From assembly GCA_036389395.1 (NCBI GenBank), contig DASVPY010000050.1, positions 54,052 to 118,051 of the forward strand: a stretch of 64,000 nucleotides of DNA, written 5' to 3'. This DNA comes from QHXQ01 sp036389395 (GTDB lineage Bacteria > Acidobacteriota > Blastocatellia > Pyrinomonadales > Pyrinomonadaceae). Made by a program: the position numbers and the translations under genes. Numbering within the stretch: position 1 is the first letter of the stretch; each line of letters opens with the position of its first letter. Shown in pieces: positions 8,941-16,968 of this stretch. The notes beneath the pieces were generated by a model. It worked only from the letters and a program-made list of their open reading frames with translations. It had not been told where the DNA came from and made no database searches.

Positions 8941-9035
8941 AAGTCTTATTCACCTTCAGAGCCGCGTCGTCTGTTCAGTCGGGAGGGTCGCCCCGCCCCG
9001 TTCTTGTAAAAGGATTTCCATCAGGGAGAAAGCTC

Positions 9036-9773
9036 ATGCGCATACTCTTAGCCAAGCTCGCGCTCTCGTTCGGCGCACTCGTCATCATCGCCTTGACGGC
9101 CGGCTCGGCCCGCGCCGACGGCATCGTCTTCGCCGGCCAGGACGACTGCTTCCCGGCCGGCGTCGGGCGCGGCTGCGGCGACGCCCGCGCGCCGCACGTC
9201 CTGTCGCTCCAGTCCAACGGGCAGAACCCCACGTCCACCGGCTCGGTCGGGGTTAAGCCGAACGGGAGCGGCGACGTGCGCACCGGCGACTGGTTGCGCG
9301 GCAGCAACACGCAGACCGTCAGCGCGACGCAGATCGGGCTGACCAACGCGAGCCAGCTCCGCATCTTCTTCGACATCAACGAGCCGAACAGCGCGAACCG
9401 CGGCACGGTCACGCTCAACTCGCTCGTCCTGACCGCCTACAACTCAAGCGGGCAGGCGGTCTTCACCGCCTCGCTCCTCAGCGCGCCGCTGACCCTGCAT
9501 GAAGTCGGGAACGGGCAGGGCCATTCCGACTACGCCTTCATGCTCGACGCGGCGGCGGCCGCGCGGCTGCAAGCCGCCCTGACCGCCGACCCGAACCTGC
9601 GCTTCGGGCTGATGGCCAGCGTCACGGGCGTCGAGGGCGGGCCCGAGAGCTTCTTCATCGGCACGGCCCCGGCGGCCGTGCCGGAGCCGGCCACCATGTT
9701 CCTGCTCGGCACGGGGCTGGTGGGCGTGGCGGCTTCCCTGCGGCGGCGGCGCAAGGCCGCGCCGAAGGGCTAA
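9036..9773 (+). CDS. PEP-CTERM sorting-domain protein 1
   Basis: A 245-residue exported protein. The signal peptide ends near GSARADG. The mature part is Ser/Thr/Asn-rich and of unknown fold. The C-terminus is VPEPATMFLLGTGLVGVAA followed by a basic RRRR cluster, the standard PEP-CTERM tripartite tail recognised by an exosortase at the inner membrane. ATG 9036 has AGGGAGAAAG upstream. No exosortase gene is in this window. It is paired with a second PEP-CTERM gene about 290 nt downstream. Confidence 0.88.
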   Translation: MRILLAKLALSFGALVIIALTAGSARADGIVFAGQDDCFPAGVGRGCGDARAPHVLSLQSNGQNPTSTGSVGVKPNGSGDVRTGDWLRGSNTQTVSATQIGLTNASQLRIFFDINEPNSANRGTVTLNSLVLTAYNSSGQAVFTASLLSAPLTLHEVGNGQGHSDYAFMLDAAAAARLQAALTADPNLRFGLMASVTGVEGGPESFFIGTAPAAVPEPATMFLLGTGLVGVAASLRRRRKAAPKG

Positions 9774-9778
9774 CCAGA

Positions 9779-9806
9779 ATTTTTCTGGAAGAGCCGGCCG
9801 ATTAAG
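9779..9806 (+). promoter_or_regulatory. Upstream motif, copy A (TTTTCTGGA...ATTAA)
   Basis: It matches copy B at 10857 closely (TTTTCTGGA, AGCCG, then ATTAA at the same distance). It lies right after PEP-CTERM gene 1 and about 260 nt before gene 2. Function is unknown; promoter, RNA-processing or leader element are all possible. Confidence 0.4.
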
Positions 9807-9845
9807 CTTTTACGGCTCTTATAAGGTTTGGTAGTCGGTATTTTC

Positions 9846-9911
9846 AGCGACGAGTCGCGCGCTTAAGGCCGGCTCGTCGCTTAGGTTCGCGTCGGGGAGT
9901 TTGCCCTCCCC
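9846..9911 (+). other. Two hairpins in the PEP-CTERM gene 2 leader
   Basis: The first stem is AGCGACGAG (9846-9854) / CTCGTCGCT (9873-9881). The second is GGGGAG (9894-9899) / CTCCCC (9906-9911). Both lie between motif copy A and the second PEP-CTERM gene and may belong to a structured 5' leader. I did not match them to a known riboswitch. Confidence 0.4.
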
Positions 9912-10063
9912 GCGAGTGCTGCGAGCGGCTAGCCGGGGTGCGGTACGGCGGCGCGCTCATTTCGCCGAGAGCATTGCGGCCCGGCGGCCGGCGGCCGCCA
10001 AGGGTCTTGAAACAAAATGGTTCCGGTTCCGTCAAAGGATTTAGGGAGGCAAAAGGGTCCATC

Positions 10064-10768
10064 ATGAGAAGCTTCACGACGCTGCTCAAACCGTTCGCGC
10101 TGGGCGTGGCGCTCGTCGCCCTCTTCGCCATCGGGCAGCAGACCGCACGCGCTGACGAGGTCTCCATCGCCGGTTACACCAACGGGTGCTTCGGGGCCGG
10201 CTGCGTGCCGCCCAACTCCAGCGCCCAGCAGACCGCCACATTCATCGGGCTGACCTACAGCAACTCGACCTTCGGCGGCACCACGTCGGGCGGCTTCCTG
10301 GCCATCGGCAACACGGGGCAGCCGCCGGGGACGGCCAACGTTGATAACCTCGGCTCGTTCACGCTGAACGGCACGCCGGGCACCTACACGGGGCAGTCGT
10401 TCACCCTGCGCGTGACGTTCACGCTGCCGACCGGGATTAACGGCAGCAACACGACGACGTTCTCGGCACTGCTGATGGGTAACGTGTCCAGCATAGACAA
10501 CGGCGGCGTCTTCATCAACTTCGATAACACGCCGCAGACGTTCACCTACTCGTTCACCAACGGGCAGGGGCAGACCGTGAACGGCTCGTTCAACTTCAAC
10601 GTCAACGACGTGTCGATCATCGCGGGCGGCGTAGTCCCCGTGACGGGCAACATCACGGGCGCGCAGCAGTCGGCCGTGCCGGAGCCGGCCACGATGCTGC
10701 TGCTCGGCACGGGCCTCGCCGGGGTCGCGGCCGGGCTGCGCCGCCGCCGCCAAGCCGCGCGCGAGTAA
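10064..10768 (+). CDS. PEP-CTERM sorting-domain protein 2
   Basis: A 234-residue exported protein with a signal peptide ending QQTARADE and a Thr/Asn/Gly-rich beta-type body with two Cys. The C-terminus is VPEPATMLLLGTGLAGVAA plus RRRRQ, a canonical PEP-CTERM anchor. ATG 10064 follows AGGGAGG. Its tail is nearly identical to that of gene 1 while the bodies differ, which suggests shared sorting but different surface functions. A strong terminator follows. Confidence 0.88.
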   Translation: MRSFTTLLKPFALGVALVALFAIGQQTARADEVSIAGYTNGCFGAGCVPPNSSAQQTATFIGLTYSNSTFGGTTSGGFLAIGNTGQPPGTANVDNLGSFTLNGTPGTYTGQSFTLRVTFTLPTGINGSNTTTFSALLMGNVSSIDNGGVFINFDNTPQTFTYSFTNGQGQTVNGSFNFNVNDVSIIAGGVVPVTGNITGAQQSAVPEPATMLLLGTGLAGVAAGLRRRRQAARE

Positions 10769-10811
10769 AACGCTCCCCGGTCTCTAGTTTTCAGCCCTTG
10801 ATGCTCCGAAG

Positions 10812-10849
10812 GCGGGGCGGATCGCCGCGGCGATCCGCCCCGCTTTTTT
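10812..10849 (+). terminator. Rho-independent terminator
   Basis: A 15-bp perfect stem (10812-10826 with 10829-10843, core GGGGCGGATCGC) is followed by TTTTTT. It ends the PEP-CTERM transcript. Confidence 0.9.
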
Positions 10850-10856
10850 CGCCGAT

Positions 10857-10884
10857 ATTTTCTGGAGAAGCCGCGCCATTAACT
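10857..10884 (+). promoter_or_regulatory. Upstream motif, copy B (TTTTCTGGA...ATTAA)
   Basis: It lies just after the PEP-CTERM gene 2 terminator and about 170 nt before nnr. Its close match to copy A across about 27 nt, in an otherwise unrelated context, argues for a function. Confidence 0.4.
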
Positions 10885-10940
10885 ATTTCCCTGAGTTACA
10901 CAAGGACGGACGGCGAGTAGCGGCAGGCAAAGAGGGGCGG

Positions 10941-10964
10941 GCGCGCAAAACCGGCGCGCTTTTT
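10941..10964 (+). terminator. Candidate terminator or attenuator before nnr
   Basis: GCGCGC (10941-10946), loop AAAACCG, GCGCGC (10954-10959), then TTTTT. It lies between motif copy B and the nnr start, so a transcript begun near copy B would end here after roughly 80 nt. Confidence 0.5.
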
Positions 10965-11055
10965 CTATTTGGGCCGCCCGCACAACACGCCGCCCGGACT
11001 GACCCTCGCGCGGACTCACATTGACCGCCGCCGCCGCTCTCCTTATCATCGCCCC

Positions 11056-12783
11056 GTGCGCCGAGTCATCACAGCCGCCCAGATGCGCGAGGTTGACCGC
11101 CTGACCACGGAGCGTTACGCCGTCCCGTCGCTGCTCCTGATGGAGTCGGCCGCCGCGGCCGCCGCCCGCGCCCTCGCCGCGCGGTTGGGGCGCGCAGCGG
11201 CCGGCTTGCGGGTGCTCGTGCTCTGCGGGCGCGGCAACAACGGCGGCGACGGCGCGGCGCTCGCGCGCATACTCGGCCTGCAAGGCGCGTCGGTCGAGGT
11301 CGTCCTCTTCGGCACGGTCGGAGCGACGAAAGGCGACGCGCGCACGAACTTTGAAGCCGTGCGCAAGCTGGCGCAGGACGGACACGGCGACGAGCCACAC
11401 AGCCAAGCCGATCAAGCCGAGACTCACGACAGACAACTCTTCAGCAACAGTGGCGGCCGGCTGAACGTGACCGAGTGCGACACGCAGGCGGACTGGGACA
11501 GGTTCATCTCTGCCCCGCCCTCCGGGCCGGACGTGATCGTTGACGCGCTATTCGGCACGGGTCTGACGCGCCCGCTCGCGGGGCTGCACGCGGAGGCGGT
11601 CGCCCACGTCAACCGCTGGCGCAGCGTCGCACGCGCGCACGAGCATGAGCGCCTCGTCGTCTCGCTCGACGTGCCGTCGGGTCTCAACTCGGACGCGTCC
11701 GAGCCTATCGGCCCGGCCGTCGAAGCCGACCTGACCATCACCTTCACCGCGCCCAAGCCCGCGAACGTGCTGCCGCCGGCCGCCCACTTCAACGGCACAT
11801 TGGTCGTGGCCGACATCGGCTCGCCGTTCACACTGATCGAAGAGTGCCCCGCCGAACTGTTCCTGCTTGAAGACGCGGACGCGCGCCGCTGGCTGGCGCG
11901 GACGCGCTACGCGCCCGGCTCTTACAAGAACACGCACGGGCACGCGCTCGTCGTCGCCGGCTCGCGCCACATGACGGGCGCGCCCGTGCTGACCGCCGAC
12001 GCCGCCCTGCGCGCGGGCGCTGGTCTCGTCACGGTGGCGACGCCCGCCTCGGCGCACGCGGCCGTGGCCGCGCGCCTCATGCCCGAAGTGATGACCGCCG
12101 CGCTCGCCGAGACGGAAGCCGGCGCGTTGAGCGCCGACGCACTGTCGGAAGTCCAAAAACTTTGCGCGCGCGCCACGGTCGTCGCCGTCGGCCCCGGTCT
12201 CACCGCGTCCGACGAGCGGACGCGCCGCCTCGTCCGCGCGCTCGTCGCCGAACGCACGACGCCTGTCCTCCTGGACGCCGACGCCTTGAACGCGCTCGCG
12301 CCCTGGCCCGCGGAGTTGCGCGGCACGACTGAACACCCGCTCGTCCTGACGCCGCACCTCGGCGAGATGCGTCGCCTGCTCGGCGCGGCCGACGGCGCGC
12401 CGCTCGCGGATCGCGTCGCCGCGGCGCGCGAGTTCGCGCAAACTCATAACCTCGTGCTCGTCCTCAAAGGCGCGCGCACGCTCGTCGCCGCACCCGACGG
12501 GCGCGTCGCCGTCAACCCGACGGGCAACGCCGGTCTCGGCACGGCCGGCGCGGGCGACACGCTCACAGGCATCATCACCGGCTGCCTCGCGCAAGCCTAC
12601 GGCACGCTCCGCGCCGAGGCGGACGCCTTCGAGACGGTCGCGGCCGCCGTCTACATCGCGGGGCTGGCGGGCGACCTCGCGGCCGGCGCGCGCGGGATGC
12701 GGACGATGGTCGCCTCGGACGTGCGCGCGCACTTGAGCGCCGCCGTGCGCGCGCTCGACCCGCGCGGGGAGGAGCCGCGATGA
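11056..12783 (+). CDS. nnr: Bifunctional NAD(P)H-hydrate repair enzyme Nnr
   Basis: A 575-residue fusion of two repair activities for damaged NAD(P)H. Residues about 1-250 are the YjeF-N epimerase domain (RVITAAQMREVDRL; GRGNNGGDGAALAR; DALFGTGL). Residues about 265-575 are the ADP/ATP-dependent dehydratase (YjeF-C) with GSYKNTHGHALVVAGS, VLTPHLGEM and NPTGNAGLGTAGAGDTLTG. I chose GTG 11056 because RRVITAAQM is the usual N-terminus; an earlier ATG at 10969 adds an unlikely basic leader. The epimerase domain has a hydrophilic insertion of about 30 residues. The gene overlaps tsaE by 4 nt (ATGA), so translation is probably coupled. Confidence 0.93.
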   Translation: MRRVITAAQMREVDRLTTERYAVPSLLLMESAAAAAARALAARLGRAAAGLRVLVLCGRGNNGGDGAALARILGLQGASVEVVLFGTVGATKGDARTNFEAVRKLAQDGHGDEPHSQADQAETHDRQLFSNSGGRLNVTECDTQADWDRFISAPPSGPDVIVDALFGTGLTRPLAGLHAEAVAHVNRWRSVARAHEHERLVVSLDVPSGLNSDASEPIGPAVEADLTITFTAPKPANVLPPAAHFNGTLVVADIGSPFTLIEECPAELFLLEDADARRWLARTRYAPGSYKNTHGHALVVAGSRHMTGAPVLTADAALRAGAGLVTVATPASAHAAVAARLMPEVMTAALAETEAGALSADALSEVQKLCARATVVAVGPGLTASDERTRRLVRALVAERTTPVLLDADALNALAPWPAELRGTTEHPLVLTPHLGEMRRLLGAADGAPLADRVAAAREFAQTHNLVLVLKGARTLVAAPDGRVAVNPTGNAGLGTAGAGDTLTGIITGCLAQAYGTLRAEADAFETVAAAVYIAGLAGDLAAGARGMRTMVASDVRAHLSAAVRALDPRGEEPR

Positions 12784-13268
12784 ACGACGCGCGCGGGGTC
12801 GTGCCGAGTAACGCGCCCGGCGGTTTCCCCGTCGGCGTGTTCGCGTCGCGGGCGGAGGCCGAGACGTTCGCGCTCGGCGCGCGCGTCGGCGCGGGCTTGG
12901 CGGGCGGCGAAACACTGCTGCTCGACGGGCCGCTCGGCGCGGGCAAGACGGTCTTCGTCAAAGGTCTCGCCGCCGGTCTCGGTCTCGACGTGGACGAAGT
13001 GACCAGCCCTTCGTTCACGCTCGTCAACCGCTACGACGGCGGCCGGCTCACGCTCTACCACCTCGACCTCTACCGTCTGCCCGACGGCGCGGCCGCCGCG
13101 CACGCAGTCGATCTCGACGAACTGCTCGCGGACGCACGCGCCGTCGTCGTCGTCGAATGGGCCGAGCGCCTCGGCCACTACCCGCTGCCGCCGCCCGCCT
13201 GGCGCGTCTCCATCAGCGGCGACGGCGCAGAGCCGCGCCGCATCGAGATTGTCGAACGACAGGCGTGA
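12780..13268 (+). CDS. tsaE: tRNA t6A synthesis ATPase TsaE
   Basis: A 162-residue P-loop protein. Walker A is GPLGAGKT at about residue 50, followed by VTSPSFTLVNRY and the LYHLDLYRL motif typical of TsaE (YjeE), then VVVVEWAERL. TsaE supports the TsaB-TsaD complex that makes N6-threonylcarbamoyladenosine on ANN-decoding tRNAs. The nnr-tsaE neighbourhood is common in bacteria. tsaD is elsewhere in this window, at 31.5 kb. Confidence 0.95.
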   Translation: MNDARGVVPSNAPGGFPVGVFASRAEAETFALGARVGAGLAGGETLLLDGPLGAGKTVFVKGLAAGLGLDVDEVTSPSFTLVNRYDGGRLTLYHLDLYRLPDGAAAAHAVDLDELLADARAVVVVEWAERLGHYPLPPPAWRVSISGDGAEPRRIEIVERQA

Positions 13269-13303
13269 GAGACGGGCGGCGCGCGCTCGCGTTTGGCGCG
13301 CTG

Positions 13304-13312
13304 TGCTAAAAT
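13304..13312 (+). promoter_or_regulatory. Extended -10 promoter element for bacilliredoxin gene
   Basis: TGCTAAAAT (TG, one base, TAAAAT) stands out as AT-rich in a GC-rich spacer, 45 nt before ATG 13357. No good -35 element is visible, consistent with an extended -10 promoter. Confidence 0.45.
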
Positions 13313-13356
13313 TTTCCGGTCAACATTTGCCAGACGTGTGAGGGGAGAAAACACCT

Positions 13357-13785
13357 ATGCCTTATCCAGAACTGATGATCCGGCCGATGCGCGAGGAGTT
13401 GACGCGGCTCGGCGTCGAAGAGGCGCGCACGCCCGAAGCCGTGGCCGCGGCGGTCGAGCAGACGCAGGGCACGCTGATGGTCGTGGTCAACTCGGTCTGC
13501 GGCTGCGCGGCGGGCAAGGCGCGCCCCGGCATCGCAATGGCCTTGCGCGAGGGGCCGCGCCCCGACCGCATGATCACGGTCTTTGCCGGCGCGGACACGG
13601 ACGCGACCGAGCGCGCCCGCGGCTACTTCACAGGCTACCCGCCCTCCTCGCCCTCGGTCGCCCTGCTCAAAGACGGGCGGCTCGTCTACATGCTCCAACG
13701 CTACGAGATCGAGGGGCGCGACGCCCCCGCCATCGCCGCCGAACTCCAACGCGCCTTCGCGCAGCACTGCGAGAATCAGGGCTGA
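13357..13785 (+). CDS. Bacilliredoxin, BrxA/BrxB family
   Basis: A 142-residue protein starting MPYPELMIRPMREELT, with a CGC active site (Cys48-Gly-Cys50) in VVNSVCGCAAG and the family's TGYPPSSPSVALLKDGRLV segment. Bacilliredoxins are thioredoxin-fold proteins that remove low-molecular-weight thiols from protein cysteines. The partner thiol in this organism is unknown. The last codons and the TGA stop lie inside the left arm of HIR-5. Confidence 0.93.
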   Translation: MPYPELMIRPMREELTRLGVEEARTPEAVAAAVEQTQGTLMVVVNSVCGCAAGKARPGIAMALREGPRPDRMITVFAGADTDATERARGYFTGYPPSSPSVALLKDGRLVYMLQRYEIEGRDAPAIAAELQRAFAQHCENQG

Positions 13786-13919
13786 GGGGTGAGGGATGAA
13801 GAAGCCAGGAGCCAGAAGTCAGGAGCCAGTATGAAGACGCCCGCCCGCGTCTCTGCCTCTGGCTTCTGACTTCTGGCTCCTGGCTTCTGTCCCAGTTCAT
13901 CCCTCATCCCTCAGCCCTT
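13780..13919. repeat. HIR-5, nested heptad inverted repeat, words GGCTGAG and GCCAGGA
   Basis: Outer GGGCTGAGGGGTGAGGGAT pairs with ATCCCTCATCCCTCAGCCC. Inner arms GAAGCCAGGAGCCAGAAGTC and GACTTCTGGCTCCTGGCTTC pair. The element spans from the stop codon of the bacilliredoxin gene to 3 nt before the recG start codon. Confidence 0.92.
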
Positions 13920-13922
13920 CCC

Positions 13923-16310
13923 ATGACGCTCGACACGCCGATCCTTGAGCTGGCGCGGGCCGGGTTGCCGCGGTTCGGGCCGCCGACGGCGCGGCGGCTG
14001 GGGCTGGCGCTGGCGGCGCTCGCCGGCAAGCGCGACGCGGGCGAGGCGACGGTCGAAGACCTGTTGAACTACCTGCCGATGCGCTACGAGGATCGGTCGA
14101 ACCTCGCGCGCGTCGCAGACCTGCGCGACGGCACGGAAGCGGCGCTCGAACTCTACGTCCGCGTCGCGGGCGGTTTTCAGGTCGGCAAGAATCGCGGGCC
14201 GAAACAGCCGCCGCTTTTCATCTTCGAGGTCACGGCGAGCGACCCGGAGCGCACGGCGAAGCCCGTCGTCGTCTGGTGGTTCGTCTCCGGCCGACAGGCG
14301 CACCGCATCCTCGCCTACCACCGGCAGAAGTTCACGCGCGGCACGCGCTTCATCGCCTTCGGGCGCTGGGAGTGGGACTCGCGCCGCAACACCTACTCGC
14401 TCCGGCTGGGCAAGCCGGACGAGTTGGAACTGCTGCCCGGCACTTGGACGCCGCCCGAACACGCGCTGCTCCGTCTGGCCGAAGAGGGCACGCCGAACGA
14501 CGCGGCGAGCGCGCAGACCACGACGGACAGCGGCGTGCCAACGACGAACGGCGGCGCGACGACGAACGACAACGGCGCGGCCGCTGACGACGACGAAGCG
14601 GCGACGCTCGAAGAGGAGGAGGCGACCGACCCTGCGCTCGCGGCCATCCACACGGGCCGGCGCGTGCCCGTCTACCGCAAGCTCGGCGACTTCCGCACCA
14701 AGCGCCTGCGCGAGTTGCTGCACGCCGTCCTGCAACGGCTCCCCGACGAAGCGTTCGGCGAAACCCTGCCCGCCGACTTGCGCGCGCGCCAGCACCTCGT
14801 CAGCCGCGCCGACGCCTTGCGCCGCATACACTTTCCCACCGACGACGCGCCGCTCGCCGACTACGAGCGCGCGCGCTCGCCCGCGCACCTGCGCCTCATC
14901 TTCGAGGAGTTCTTCTGGGTCGCACTCGCCATCGCCCTGCGCAAGAGCGAGCGCGTGCAGGAGCCGAAGGGCGCGCTCATCGAAGTGGACGAACGCGTCG
15001 AGCAACACCTGGCGGAAGTGCTGCCCTTCGAGTTGACGGCGGCGCAGGAGCGCGCCGTGCGCCGCATCCTCGCTGACATGCAGTCGGACGCGCCGATGAA
15101 CCGCCTGCTGCAAGGCGACGTGGGCAGCGGCAAGACCATCGTCGCGCTCCTCGCCATGCTCGCCGCGATGGAGAACGGCTACCAGACCGCCCTGATGGCC
15201 CCGACGGAAATCCTCGCCGAGCAGCACGCGCGCAACGTCAAGCGGATGCTGGCGCGCACGCCCTACCGCGTCGAGTTGCTCATCGGGTCGCTGCGCGCCG
15301 CCGAGAAGCGCCGGCTGCAAGCGGCGGTCGCCGCGGGCGAAGTCCACGCCTGCATCGGCACGCACGCGCTCATTCAAGAAGCCGTGCAGTTTCACAAACT
15401 CGGTCTCGCCGTCGTAGACGAGCAGCACCGCTTCGGCGTCCTGCAACGCGCCGCCCTGCGCGAGCGCGGCTTCAACCCCGACGTGCTCGTCATGACCGCC
15501 ACGCCCATCCCGCGCTCGCTCGCCATGACCGTCTACGGCGATCTGGATGTCTCCGTGATTGACGAACTGCCGCCCGGTCGCACGCCGGTCAAGACGGTCG
15601 TGGTCGGCGAGGATCAGCGCGGCGGCGTCTACAAAGGCGTGGAGCGCGAGGTGCGCGCGGGCCGGCAGGCTTACGTCGTCTACCCGCTCGTCGAAGAATC
15701 GGAGAAAGTTGATCTAAAAGACGCGACGCGCATGTACGAGCACCTGCGCGACCGCGTCTTCCCGCACTTCCAGATCGGGCTGCTGCACGGCAAGATGAAG
15801 CCCATCGAGAAGGAACAGATCATGCGCCGCTTCGTCGCGGGCGAGATACAGATACTCGTCGCCACGACCGTCGTCGAGGTCGGCGTGGACGTGCCGAACG
15901 CGTCGGTCATGGTCATCGAGCACGCCGAGCGTTTCGGGCTGTCGCAACTGCACCAGTTGCGCGGGCGCGTCGGGCGCGGCGCGCAGCAGAGTTTCTGCGT
16001 GCTGATGACCTCCGACCGGCAGACGAGCGTGGCGCAGGAGCGGCTCGGCATCATGGCCGAGACCAACGACGGCTTCCGCATCGCGGAGAAAGACCTTGAA
16101 CTGCGCGGCCCCGGCGAAGTCATGGGCACGCGCCAGTCGGGCGTGCCCACGTTCCGCGTCGGCAACCTCGTGCGCGACATACAGATTCTCGAAGAGGCCC
16201 GCCGCGAGGCCGACCACTACCTGACCGCCCGCCGCCGCACCCGCGAGACCTCCCGACTCATCGCCCGCGTCCGCGCCGACGCCCGCTTCGGCCTCGCATC
16301 AGTTGGTTGA
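13923..16310 (+). CDS. recG: ATP-dependent DNA helicase RecG
   Basis: A 795-residue superfamily 2 helicase that remodels stalled forks and branched DNA. It has an N-terminal wedge/OB region, then helicase motifs GDVGSGKT (about 398), AVVDEQHRFGVLQR, VMTATPIPRSLAMT, ATTVVEVGVDVPNAS and HQLRGRVGRG. An acidic, Thr/Asn-rich stretch (about 195-240) interrupts the N-terminal domain and looks like an extra linker. The start codon lies 3 nt after HIR-5 with no Shine-Dalgarno. The last 17 codons are duplicated at 16969-17023. Confidence 0.95.
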   Translation: MTLDTPILELARAGLPRFGPPTARRLGLALAALAGKRDAGEATVEDLLNYLPMRYEDRSNLARVADLRDGTEAALELYVRVAGGFQVGKNRGPKQPPLFIFEVTASDPERTAKPVVVWWFVSGRQAHRILAYHRQKFTRGTRFIAFGRWEWDSRRNTYSLRLGKPDELELLPGTWTPPEHALLRLAEEGTPNDAASAQTTTDSGVPTTNGGATTNDNGAAADDDEAATLEEEEATDPALAAIHTGRRVPVYRKLGDFRTKRLRELLHAVLQRLPDEAFGETLPADLRARQHLVSRADALRRIHFPTDDAPLADYERARSPAHLRLIFEEFFWVALAIALRKSERVQEPKGALIEVDERVEQHLAEVLPFELTAAQERAVRRILADMQSDAPMNRLLQGDVGSGKTIVALLAMLAAMENGYQTALMAPTEILAEQHARNVKRMLARTPYRVELLIGSLRAAEKRRLQAAVAAGEVHACIGTHALIQEAVQFHKLGLAVVDEQHRFGVLQRAALRERGFNPDVLVMTATPIPRSLAMTVYGDLDVSVIDELPPGRTPVKTVVVGEDQRGGVYKGVEREVRAGRQAYVVYPLVEESEKVDLKDATRMYEHLRDRVFPHFQIGLLHGKMKPIEKEQIMRRFVAGEIQILVATTVVEVGVDVPNASVMVIEHAERFGLSQLHQLRGRVGRGAQQSFCVLMTSDRQTSVAQERLGIMAETNDGFRIAEKDLELRGPGEVMGTRQSGVPTFRVGNLVRDIQILEEARREADHYLTARRRTRETSRLIARVRADARFGLASVG
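16257..16310 (+). repeat. Direct repeat copy 1, the 3' end of recG
   Basis: About 54 nt encoding the RecG C-terminus LIARVRADARFGLASVG and stop. It matches copy 2 at about 87%, with a 25-nt identical core, and keeps the recG reading frame. Confidence 0.85.
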
Positions 16311-16397
16311 GCGCACGACGCCGACGCATACGAATGTGAAGATTAAGCGGCCGTGGTCGTGACGAGCACGCTTGCTACCTGTCGGCCGTGGTTAGAG

Positions 16398-16748
16398 CTA
16401 CGGGCCGGTGACGCGCGTGACCGGGTGGTAAACGACCCATACTTCTTCTTCGCGCAAGGCTTCCATGAGCAACAGGCGCAGTTCGTTAAGATAGCTCGTC
16501 AGTTCCGCGCGCTGCTCGTCGTCATCAACGTCGAGCGCGAAATCGCAAAAGAGGACATGAACGGCGTCACGAACCAGTCGGGCTTGCGTGGTGGAAGTAT
16601 AGAGGCCGGTGAAAGGGGTGGTCAGCGTCGAGCCGCCGCGGGCGTAAGCCAGTTCTTCGGCCAGCCATTCGGTGATGGTTTGACAGTCGGCGGCGTCGGC
16701 TCTGATCGGGATGAAGATTTCAACGCGCGTTCGCTTCTCTGAGGGCAG
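16398..16748 (-). CDS. Unknown conserved-looking protein, uncertain start
   Basis: An open frame encoding VEIFIPIRADAADCQTITEW, then a central hydrophobic VHVLFCDFALDV and an acidic helix, with normal GC-rich coding use. I do not recognise the family. No ATG or GTG is in frame near the likely N-terminus. The best candidate is CTG at 16748, which has AAGGAGA six nt upstream; coupled re-initiation from the overlapping upstream gene is the alternative. It overlaps the 61-residue gene by 29 nt. Size with the CTG start is 116 residues. Confidence 0.55.
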   Translation of the reverse strand: MPSEKRTRVEIFIPIRADAADCQTITEWLAEELAYARGGSTLTTPFTGLYTSTTQARLVRDAVHVLFCDFALDVDDDEQRAELTSYLNELRLLLMEALREEEVWVVYHPVTRVTGP

Positions 16749-16905
16749 GCAGAGTCTCCTTGAGTTTCGCGGCCCGCTCAGGCAGCGCGCGCATACGCTC
16801 GATAGTCTCTTCCGGCGAGTTCTCCCGCGTGAGCGGATGGCGCTCAGAGTGGGCGCGTGTGTCGGCCTGCTCGGCCGGTCTATCGGTAGGCGGCTGACGT
16901 TCCAT
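16720..16905 (-). CDS. Small hydrophilic protein, 61 residues
   Basis: ATG 16905 has a near-ideal CAGGAGGT seven nt upstream, the best ribosome binding site in the region. The product is highly charged (MERQPPTDRPAEQADTRAHS, then a Glu/Arg-rich helix) with no Cys and no membrane segment. It overlaps the following gene in another frame, so the two are probably translationally coupled and work together. No known family was recognised. Confidence 0.6.
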   Translation of the reverse strand: MERQPPTDRPAEQADTRAHSERHPLTRENSPEETIERMRALPERAAKLKETLPALREANAR

Positions 16906-16968
16906 GCTGAGAACCTCCTGCGGCTCAGATAATAGCACGGCCGCGGGGCGTCGGTCTGAACCGCATTT

